From Chitinophagales bacterium (lineage in GTDB: Bacteria; Bacteroidota; Bacteroidia; Chitinophagales; JADIYW01), in contig JAMLHJ010000017.1 of the NCBI GenBank assembly GCA_023957245.1, positions 1-41,189 on the forward strand: a stretch of DNA of 41,189 nucleotides, written 5' to 3'. Positions 35,092 to 41,189 of this stretch are shown here, in pieces (positions within the stretch are counted from its first letter, which is position 1; the number at the start of each line of letters is the position of its first letter). Both the position numbers and the translations under genes were made by a program. The notes beneath the pieces were generated by a model, which searched no databases, had not been told where the DNA came from, and saw nothing but the letters and a program-made list of their open reading frames with translations.

Positions 35092-36646
35092 ACTCATTTA
35101 GAAAATCAGGGTGATATTCTTTCCAATGCTGTTGATACTTTTCAATTTGGCTGCTTATCCAAGTTTCATCTTGATTTAATTCATTTGCCATCAATTTGGC
35201 GACTTTCTCTACCAACTTTATATCAAATTCCTTCATAGCATAAGTAACCGTCAATCGCCTTGTCAGCATATCTTCTAGTTGACAAGCCTTTTGGAATCTT
35301 GTAAAAAATATTAATTCAGCTATTAAATAGGGAAAATCTGTAGAGAGAACTTGATTAGCATTTACATCTTCTGCCAATATTTGGTCAATATAAACACCAA
35401 ACTCACCATACTTATCTTTCCATTCTCCTTTATAATCATGAGAAAAAATAGATTTGTTGGATAATGATTGTTGCAACTTATTTTTTACCTCATCAATACA
35501 ATGCTGACCCATTGAAAGAAAAGAAGTCAATTTACCTCCTGAAATATTCAGCAAATTATTACCCTCCCACCATATTTTGTATTCTCTAGAACGGCTATAA
35601 GCATCTTCATGATCATCTTTCAATAATGGACGTAACCCTGCAAAAACACTTATTATATCTTTTTTCTCTATCGCAACTTGAGGAAAACTATGTTTGAACG
35701 CACCTAAAATATAATCGACATCTCCCAAAGATGTTTGTACATTATCTACTGAACCAGTAAACTCTGTATCTGTTGCACCGAGAATAGTCATATTGTGTTC
35801 CCAAGGTAAAGTATATAAAAATCGCTTATCTCCATTTTCAGATGTTACAATAGCAACATAATCTTTTGGAAATTTAGAAGAAGACACCACTACATGCACT
35901 CCTTTTGTTGGTTGCATCTGATTTTTCTTGCTTATAGCCAATTTTCTCAAAACATCATCAGTCCATACACCAGTTGCATTGATATAAACTTTTGCTCGAA
36001 TAGCCACCTTTGTATCATTCAAGGCATCACGACATTCCAACGATTGAACATTTCCAGACTCTTTATTGGGGCTACAAGCTTCCAAATAATTGAAAGCTAG
36101 CGCACCTTGCTGAGTGGCTAATGTAATAGCGTCTACAGTCAGACGTGCATCATTTGTACGTGCATCCCAATATAAAATTCCTCCTTTTAATCCCTTTTGT
36201 TGAATGCCTGACAACTTATCTATCACATCTTTTGTTTTCAACCTTTTGTGATGAGATAAGTCTGATTTTCCAGCCAAAGTATCATACAAAGACAATCCTA
36301 CCTCTTTAGTCAATAAATCAAAAGTCGAATTATAGGAAGGTAAAATAAAAGGAAAAGGTTTGACTAAATGTGGAAAAATCTCTAACAAATGCTGTCTTTC
36401 ATGTAAAGCTTCTTTGACAAGTTTCAATTGAAGATATTTTAAATAACGCACTCCTCCATGAATCATTTTTGATGAACGACTACTAGTACCCGAAGCAAAA
36501 TCATTTTTTTCAATTAATATTGCTTTGTATCCACTTTGAACTGCTTGTATTAATATTCCAGCACCAGTAATACCTCCGCCAATAATACATAGATCAAATT
36601 CTTCCTGAGAAGCCTTCTCTAACAATATTGCTCTACTATTCATCAA
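35090..36646 (-). CDS. Second glycerol-3-phosphate dehydrogenase/oxidase (GlpD paralogue)
   Basis: A 518-residue GlpD-type flavoprotein with the FAD motif GGGITGAG near residue 24, GTSSRSSKMIHGGVRYLKYL and ISGGKLTSF. It is clearly homologous to the gene at 3290-4933 but diverged over the whole length. Its start overlaps the alkyl-DHAP-synthase-like gene by 11 bp, so the two are translated together. Oxidation of glycerol 3-phosphate gives dihydroxyacetone phosphate, the backbone for the neighbour's presumed chemistry; that connection is inference. An alternative is a dehydrogenase for a related polyol phosphate. Confidence 0.88.
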   Translation of the reverse strand: MMNSRAILLEKASQEEFDLCIIGGGITGAGILIQAVQSGYKAILIEKNDFASGTSSRSSKMIHGGVRYLKYLQLKLVKEALHERQHLLEIFPHLVKPFPFILPSYNSTFDLLTKEVGLSLYDTLAGKSDLSHHKRLKTKDVIDKLSGIQQKGLKGGILYWDARTNDARLTVDAITLATQQGALAFNYLEACSPNKESGNVQSLECRDALNDTKVAIRAKVYINATGVWTDDVLRKLAISKKNQMQPTKGVHVVVSSSKFPKDYVAIVTSENGDKRFLYTLPWEHNMTILGATDTEFTGSVDNVQTSLGDVDYILGAFKHSFPQVAIEKKDIISVFAGLRPLLKDDHEDAYSRSREYKIWWEGNNLLNISGGKLTSFLSMGQHCIDEVKNKLQQSLSNKSIFSHDYKGEWKDKYGEFGVYIDQILAEDVNANQVLSTDFPYLIAELIFFTRFQKACQLEDMLTRRLTVTYAMKEFDIKLVEKVAKLMANELNQDETWISSQIEKYQQHWKEYHPDFLNE

Positions 36647-38294
36647 ATAATTTTCCTGGATTAAGAATATGATTAGGATCGAGTGTATTTTTTATATTTT
36701 TCAAAACAAGGCGAGTCAAAGCATCTGTTTTTTCAAGATACCACTTACGATGATCTGAACCGATACTATGATGATGTGACACAGCACCACCTTCACCTAC
36801 TATTGTATCTGTAACGATTGTTTTGATTTCTTTCCACTGTTGGTATTCATTGCCTTTCTGTTGAGCAGTAATCACAGTAAAATAAATACTAGCAGAAGAT
36901 GTATAAACATGGGAAACATGCGCCAATATCACCCCTTTGGCTTTTCCAAAAGCATCTGATTGCTGCAAGTTTACTTGAACTTTCTTACGCAAAATATCGA
37001 CTTTATCCCATGGAACTACAGTTTCCATTGTATCAACAAACACTCCTCTTTCTACCAAATCATCTCTCAAATAAGGCAATCCAAAACGAGAATGCTCCCA
37101 CTTCTTCCCTATTCCATCTCCAATATCAAAACCTTTATGTTTTTCAAAAATAGATGCAGCAATTTTTCTTTTTAATTCTGCTTCCGATTTCGGCCCATCT
37201 AAGCGAACCATCATCAATGCTGGTTTTTCGATGCCTTTTACTTTTAAAACCAATTGAGAGACTGCCGATTTAATATCTGTCAAAAGTCCAGGAGCCTCAC
37301 TAGAAACCAATTTTAAATATTCTGTTTCCAATTCATCTGAAAATCTTGCAACAGTAGGAAAAATATCTTCTTGAACTAATTGTTTCAATGCATTCAATCC
37401 ATGTTGAAAGGAAGGAAATACTGCCACTAACCAACTTTTATGTTGTGGTAATGGATGAATTCTAACTTTAGCTTCTGTGATGACTCCCAATAATGCTTCT
37501 GAACCCAAAAACAACGCATTCATATTTATACCTTCTGCATCTCCTTCATAATGTCCACTACGCAACTCTCCAGTAGGGGTAGCTATACGCATAGCAATAA
37601 CAATTTCATCTATTCTTCCATATCCAGAAGATTCTTGACCAGCAGAACGAGTAGCCAACCAACCTCCAAGTGTCGAATATTCAAATGATTGAGGAAAATG
37701 TCCCAGTGTATATCCTTTTGCGTTAAGATGTTTCTCTATAGCTGGTCCATAAATACCTCCACCAAATGTAGCTGTATGATTGGTTTCATCTATGGCCAAT
37801 AATGCATTATTCAATGACATATCTAAAACTATCCTCGGGAAATTACTATTTGGTAATCTAAAGGCTCTAACAACATTACTTCCACCTCCGAAAGGAACTA
37901 CAAGTATTTGATTATCAGAACAAACTTTTAAAAGCTGTATAATTTCATCATGATTTTTAGGAAAAACAACGGCATCTGGAATTGAGATAGGATGTTCTAA
38001 TAAAGCAGAAAGCACATCTGGATAACTTTTACCTAATGATTTTCTCAAACGCATAGCAAGAGAATTATCCACTTTGACATGAGGTATATTTTGGCTTAGA
38101 ACACGAGCAGTATTAGCAGCACGAACTTCATCCGTATCAACAGCAAATGATGTCTTTATCTGATTGTTCAAATCAAAAGTTTGCCCCCATCTATCATTTA
38201 AAAATTGTTGTAAAACAGGAAAGTCTGGTAAAGATTTTCTTTTGTTTACATCACCCCATTTCCACCAATCACTTTCAGTACTCACTGTTGTCAT
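36636..38294 (-). CDS. Alkyl-DHAP synthase-like FAD-linked oxidase
   Basis: A 552-residue vanillyl-alcohol-oxidase-type flavoprotein. The FAD domain has VVPFGGGSNVV near residue 125 and GHFPQSFEYSTLGGWLATRSAGQESSGYGRIDE, split around 205-235, which is the pattern of alkyldihydroxyacetonephosphate synthase (AGPS). Near the C-terminus GGAVSHHHSIGSDHRKWYLEK puts a triple histidine at 507-509, matching the catalytic HHH of AGPS. AGPS exchanges the acyl chain of acyl-DHAP for a fatty alcohol, giving an ether lipid. Similar bacterial proteins are often annotated simply as FAD-binding oxidases and some act on 2-hydroxyacids, so the reaction is not proven. It sits between a thioesterase and a GlpD paralogue on one strand. 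Confidence 0.85.
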   Translation of the reverse strand: MTTVSTESDWWKWGDVNKRKSLPDFPVLQQFLNDRWGQTFDLNNQIKTSFAVDTDEVRAANTARVLSQNIPHVKVDNSLAMRLRKSLGKSYPDVLSALLEHPISIPDAVVFPKNHDEIIQLLKVCSDNQILVVPFGGGSNVVRAFRLPNSNFPRIVLDMSLNNALLAIDETNHTATFGGGIYGPAIEKHLNAKGYTLGHFPQSFEYSTLGGWLATRSAGQESSGYGRIDEIVIAMRIATPTGELRSGHYEGDAEGINMNALFLGSEALLGVITEAKVRIHPLPQHKSWLVAVFPSFQHGLNALKQLVQEDIFPTVARFSDELETEYLKLVSSEAPGLLTDIKSAVSQLVLKVKGIEKPALMMVRLDGPKSEAELKRKIAASIFEKHKGFDIGDGIGKKWEHSRFGLPYLRDDLVERGVFVDTMETVVPWDKVDILRKKVQVNLQQSDAFGKAKGVILAHVSHVYTSSASIYFTVITAQQKGNEYQQWKEIKTIVTDTIVGEGGAVSHHHSIGSDHRKWYLEKTDALTRLVLKNIKNTLDPNHILNPGKLFDE

Positions 38295-38363
38295 AACTCA
38301 ATTTTTATTCCTTATAAATTTATTAATTTCAATGTATTAAATTGTCTTTTTTGAGTTTATATT

Positions 38364-38804
38364 CTAAATTTCTTTCTCTCCATTCAAATAGCTGATAAAC
38401 TCATTTGGAATACCTACAATCTCTCTTTTCAGATAATTAAAACATACAATTCCTGTTCGAATTACCACCAGATTCCTTGAAGCACTCTCTTTATAACATT
38501 TGATGATCATATCAAAAGAACATTCTTTTATATAATCAACTCCTACTTCTATCGAAATCAAGTCACCTAAAAACCCTTCTGATTGATATACAATTGTATG
38601 ATTGGCAACAATAATTCCTGTTTTTTGGGTAGCAAATTGCAGATCCCAGCCAATATGGTTCAAAAATTGACTTCTGATTTCATCTGCCCAGACCAAAATA
38701 CGTTCGTTTCCCATGTGGTTGGCAAAGTTGATATCTTGTTCATTAATGACCTTTTCAGTCCTCCAAAGCACTTTTTCTGGAAATACAATTTTCTCTTTTT
38801 TCAT
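38364..38804 (-). CDS. Hotdog-fold acyl-CoA thioesterase-like protein
   Basis: A 146-residue single hotdog domain of the 4-hydroxybenzoyl-CoA thioesterase/YbgC type. VINEQDINFANHMGNERILVWADEIRSQFL carries the D/N-x-x-x-H-M-G pattern near residues 23-32 with the long helix after it, and the central sheet follows (IVANHTIVYQSEGFLGDLISIEVGVDYI). It would hydrolyse an acyl-CoA. It is 69 bp before the alkyl-DHAP-synthase-like gene on the same strand and is probably the first gene of that operon. Confidence 0.8.
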   Translation of the reverse strand: MKKEKIVFPEKVLWRTEKVINEQDINFANHMGNERILVWADEIRSQFLNHIGWDLQFATQKTGIIVANHTIVYQSEGFLGDLISIEVGVDYIKECSFDMIIKCYKESASRNLVVIRTGIVCFNYLKREIVGIPNEFISYLNGEKEI

Positions 38805-38930
38805 CTTATTTCAAATTTCCCATTTTAAATTCATCAAAAATATCTAAACAAAATTTTTTGTATTTCTATAACATTTCATTAACATTGACTGTTATACTAT
38901 TTACATTCTATTGTTTTCAAATTAACTAAC

Positions 38931-40835
38931 ATGCAATCATCTGACATTCATTCTTTTGAAGATTACCAAAAAGCATACAACTATTCTATCGAGCAACCAG
39001 AGAAATTTTGGGAAGAACAAGCTAACAAATTGAAATGGACAAAAAAATGGGACAAAACCCTACAATGGAATTTTGATGAGCCTAATATCAAATGGTTTGA
39101 AGGTGGGCAACTCAATATTACTGAGAACTGCTTAGATAGACATCTTGAAAGACGTGGTAATAAAATCGCATTAATCTGGGAACCTAATGACCCCAAAGAA
39201 AGATTTTTGAGATTGACCTACAAAGAACTCTATGATAGAGTTTGCCAAATGGCCAATGTTTTGAAAAGAAACGGAATCTCCAAAGGAGATGTTGTCTGTA
39301 TTTATATGCCGATGATACCTGAACTTACAGTTTCAGTACTTGCTTGTGCAAGAATAGGAGCAATACATTCGGTTGTATTTGCTGGATTTTCAGCTTCTGC
39401 ACTTGCTGGACGAATAGAAGATGCACAAGCCAAACTCATATTAACAAGCGATGGACTCAATAGAGGTGCCAAACAAATCCCTACAAAAAGAATTGTTGAT
39501 GAAGCCTTAGAAAATTGTCCTTCTGTTGAGAAAGTAATAGTTGTAGATAGATTAGGATGGGCTGTTGATATGAAAGAAGGTAGAGATAGTTATCTACATA
39601 ACGAATTGCCTTTAGTGGACAAAAATTGTCCTCCAACACCAATGGATGCGGAAGACCCTCTCTTCATCCTATACACTTCAGGTTCTACTGGTAAACCCAA
39701 AGGTGTAGTTCATACGACTGCTGGTTATGCAATATTTGTTGATTATACTTTCCGTAATGTATTCCAAATGAACGAAAGTGACAGCTTTTGGTGTACAGCG
39801 GATATTGGTTGGGTGACAGGACACAGTTATATCGTTTATGGTCCATTATTAGCAGGTGCGACAACAACAATGTTTGAAGGCGTACCAACCTTCCCAGACC
39901 CAGGAAGATTCTGGCAGGTGATAGACAAATATGGTATTACACATTTTTATACAGCTCCAACAGCTATTCGCTCATTGATGGCAGCAGGAGAAGACCATGT
40001 ACTGTCATACAGCTTGGACTCGTTAAAAGTAATAGGCTCCGTGGGCGAACCTATTAACGAAGAAGCATGGCATTGGTACAATATACATGTAGGCAAAGAG
40101 CGGTGTCCAATTGTAGATACATGGTGGCAGACCGAAACGGCTGGAATCATGATATCTTCATTGGCAGGTGTCACTCCTACCAAACCGTCTTATGCAGCTT
40201 ACCCATTACCAGGAGTTCAACCTGTTTTATTAGATGGAGATGGAAAAGAACTTCATGGTAATAGTGTAGAAGGTTATCTGTGTATAAAATATCCATGGCC
40301 TGGTATATTGCGAACAACTTATGGAGATCACGAAAGGTGTCGCCAAACTTATTTTTCAAATTACAAAGGATATTATTTCACTGGAGATGGTGCCAAAAGA
40401 GATGAAAATGGGTTATATAGAATCATTGGACGTGTAGATGATGTTATCAATGTTTCAGGTCATAGATTTGGAACTGCAGAAATCGAAAATGCTATCAATA
40501 TTAACCAAAAAGTAGTAGAGTCTGCTGTTGTAGGATACCCTCATGATATCAAAGGACAAGGTATCTATGCATTTGTTATCTTATGGGATGAAGGAGCTAA
40601 TGAAAACCCTGACCGAATCAGAAGTGAAATCAATGAAACAATTACTGCAGAAATCGGTAAAATTGCGAAACCAGACAAAATACAAATTGTCCGAGGATTG
40701 CCAAAAACACGTTCAGGAAAAATCATGAGAAGAATTTTGAGAAAAATTGCTGAGAATGAATTGGGAAGCCTAGGTGATACTTCTACTCTACTTGACCCTA
40801 CAGTAGTAGATGAAATTATTGAAGGAAGGTTGTGA
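38931..40835 (+). CDS. acs: Acetyl-CoA synthetase
   Basis: Activates acetate to acetyl-CoA through acetyl-AMP. The 634 residues show the ANL-superfamily P-loop YTSGSTGKPKG near 247, the A4/A5 region WWQTETAGIMIS, the hinge GRVDDVINVSGHRFGTAEIE and the C-terminal catalytic lysine in TRSGKIMRRILRK near 597, the residue controlled by acetylation in other bacteria. W in the acetate pocket (VDTWWQTE) supports acetate rather than longer acids. It is divergent from the thioesterase operon (126 bp between starts) and followed only by repeats. Confidence 0.96.
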   Translation: MQSSDIHSFEDYQKAYNYSIEQPEKFWEEQANKLKWTKKWDKTLQWNFDEPNIKWFEGGQLNITENCLDRHLERRGNKIALIWEPNDPKERFLRLTYKELYDRVCQMANVLKRNGISKGDVVCIYMPMIPELTVSVLACARIGAIHSVVFAGFSASALAGRIEDAQAKLILTSDGLNRGAKQIPTKRIVDEALENCPSVEKVIVVDRLGWAVDMKEGRDSYLHNELPLVDKNCPPTPMDAEDPLFILYTSGSTGKPKGVVHTTAGYAIFVDYTFRNVFQMNESDSFWCTADIGWVTGHSYIVYGPLLAGATTTMFEGVPTFPDPGRFWQVIDKYGITHFYTAPTAIRSLMAAGEDHVLSYSLDSLKVIGSVGEPINEEAWHWYNIHVGKERCPIVDTWWQTETAGIMISSLAGVTPTKPSYAAYPLPGVQPVLLDGDGKELHGNSVEGYLCIKYPWPGILRTTYGDHERCRQTYFSNYKGYYFTGDGAKRDENGLYRIIGRVDDVINVSGHRFGTAEIENAININQKVVESAVVGYPHDIKGQGIYAFVILWDEGANENPDRIRSEINETITAEIGKIAKPDKIQIVRGLPKTRSGKIMRRILRKIAENELGSLGDTSTLLDPTVVDEIIEGRL

Positions 40836-40849
40836 GAGAGGTAAGATTT

Positions 40850-40881
40850 GAAAATGTGAAAATGTGAAAATGTAAAAATGT
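40850..40881. repeat. Tandem 8-bp repeat (GAAAATGT)
   Basis: Three GAAAATGT units followed by one AAAAATGT. A related tract (GGAAATGT, GAAAATGT, GAAAATGC) lies at 41092-41115 directly before the dispersed element. Confidence 0.85.
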
Positions 40882-40931
40882 AAAAATTGCGAGGTACGAT
40901 TTACGAATGAAAAATACTAGTGATAGAGTTT

Positions 40932-40945
40932 GCCTCGTTAGAGGC
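40932..40945. repeat. REP-like hairpin GCCTC/GAGGC
   Basis: GCCTC, loop GTTA, GAGGC, flanked by GATAG and TATC that extend the symmetry. Probably a member of an intergenic repeat family. Confidence 0.5.
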
Positions 40946-40966
40946 TATCGCTTGGTAAAAATAAAT

Positions 40967-41010
40967 AATCAACCAACTATTGCTCCGTAGGAGCTACCCT
41001 TTTGTTGATT
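40967..41010. repeat. REP-like hairpin GCTCC/GGAGC with outer inverted arms
   Basis: Core GCTCC, GTA, GGAGC (40982-40994) inside outer arms AATCAAC (40967-40973) and GTTGATT (41004-41010). Not followed by a T-run, so it is a repeat rather than an acs terminator. Confidence 0.55.
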
Positions 41011-41040
41011 TCAATAATATAATCGTCCAATATTTAACCA

Positions 41041-41075
41041 CAAAGAACACAAAGTTTTACGCAAAGAACACAAAG
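41041..41075. repeat. Direct repeat CAAAGAACACAAAG x2
   Basis: Two identical 14-bp units at 41041-41054 and 41062-41075, period 21, with ACCA before the first. Similar CACAAAG-rich repeats are scattered in many environmental bacterial genomes. Confidence 0.75.
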
Positions 41076-41091
41076 TATAATGAAATAATGT

Positions 41092-41115
41092 GGAAATGTG
41101 AAAATGTGAAAATGC
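41092..41115. repeat. Tandem 8-bp repeat, second tract
   Basis: GGAAATGT, GAAAATGT, GAAAATGC, the same unit as at 40850-40881, abutting the 76-bp dispersed repeat. Confidence 0.7.
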
Positions 41116-41186
41116 TCGTGGTTGTCGAAGCCTATCTCCCTTATTTTGTCATTCCCATGAAAATTGGAATCTCTAACCTAATTTTA
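41111..41186 (-). repeat. 76-bp dispersed repeat, right copy (inverted)
   Basis: Reverse complement of 1068-1143 with two mismatches. The BIME-like partner hairpin would lie past the window end, so the element is cut here. Confidence 0.85.
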
Positions 41187-41189
41187 GGC

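Noticed and set aside
35017..35238. Plus-strand ORF starting within the TG tract (VCVCV repeat)
   Set aside because: It is produced by the TG microsatellite, crosses a strong terminator and then runs antisense through the glpD2 3' end.
41041..41075. CRISPR-like spacing of the CAAAGAACACAAAG units
   Set aside because: Only two units, a 7-bp gap between them and no cas genes; it is a short direct repeat.

Overview
The window is AT-rich DNA from a member of the Bacteroidota, probably an environmental lineage near Chitinophagales or Saprospirales, though the genus cannot be read from the sequence. Three things point there. One gene carries a type IX secretion C-terminal sorting domain. Several protein types are typical of the phylum (DUF6150-like repeats, ELWxTDGT repeats, a TetR-like gene beside an AarF kinase). 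Many genes have the Bacteroidota promoter form TTG/TTTG, about 16-22 nt, TAnnTTTG, and clear Shine-Dalgarno sites are rare. Most of the window is chromosomal housekeeping sequence; no tRNA, rRNA, CRISPR array or prophage was seen.

Layout. 1-1220: repeat-rich DNA with one small secreted repeat protein. 1223-8781 (minus): dnaG, glpD, a biotin-dependent carboxyltransferase, an AarF/UbiB-type kinase and its TetR-like neighbour. 8891-15436: a polyprenyl synthase, a TPR protein, a small CxxC protein, a pirin, thrS-infC and an orphan HsdR-N-like nuclease fold. 15497-18660: a small membrane protein and clpB with a strong terminator. 18700-19810: accessory patch with a broken REP-associated transposase between inverted REP-like repeats and a HigBA-type module whose toxin is frameshifted. 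20143-24810: YceI lipoprotein, galK-galT, a secreted glycoside hydrolase and rpmI-rplT. 24986-30092: a type IX-secreted repeat protein and the minus-strand group (unknown helical protein)-mltG-yihY. 30327-34281: a tiny secreted ORF with a strong terminator, a 2-hydroxyacid dehydrogenase, fmt and a GH3-like enzyme. 34511-35090: two tandem, related, gene-free units, read here as a pair of regulated small RNA genes. 35090-38804 (minus): hotdog thioesterase, alkyl-DHAP-synthase-like flavoprotein and a second GlpD. 38931-40835: acs, followed by dispersed repeats to the window end.

Functional themes are translation and replication (dnaG, thrS, infC, rpmI, rplT, fmt), protein quality control (clpB), galactose use (galT, galK, perhaps with the neighbouring hydrolase), acyl-CoA and acetate metabolism (carboxyltransferase, thioesterase, acs), and glycerol-3-phosphate or ether-lipid-type chemistry (two GlpD paralogues, one overlapping an alkyl-DHAP-synthase-like gene).

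The most interesting non-standard signals are the tandem small-RNA-like units with identical operator-to-promoter geometry, the thioesterase/AGPS-like/GlpD operon, the broken transposase with REP families that recur near the left edge, and a 76-bp element present as inverted copies at opposite ends of the window.
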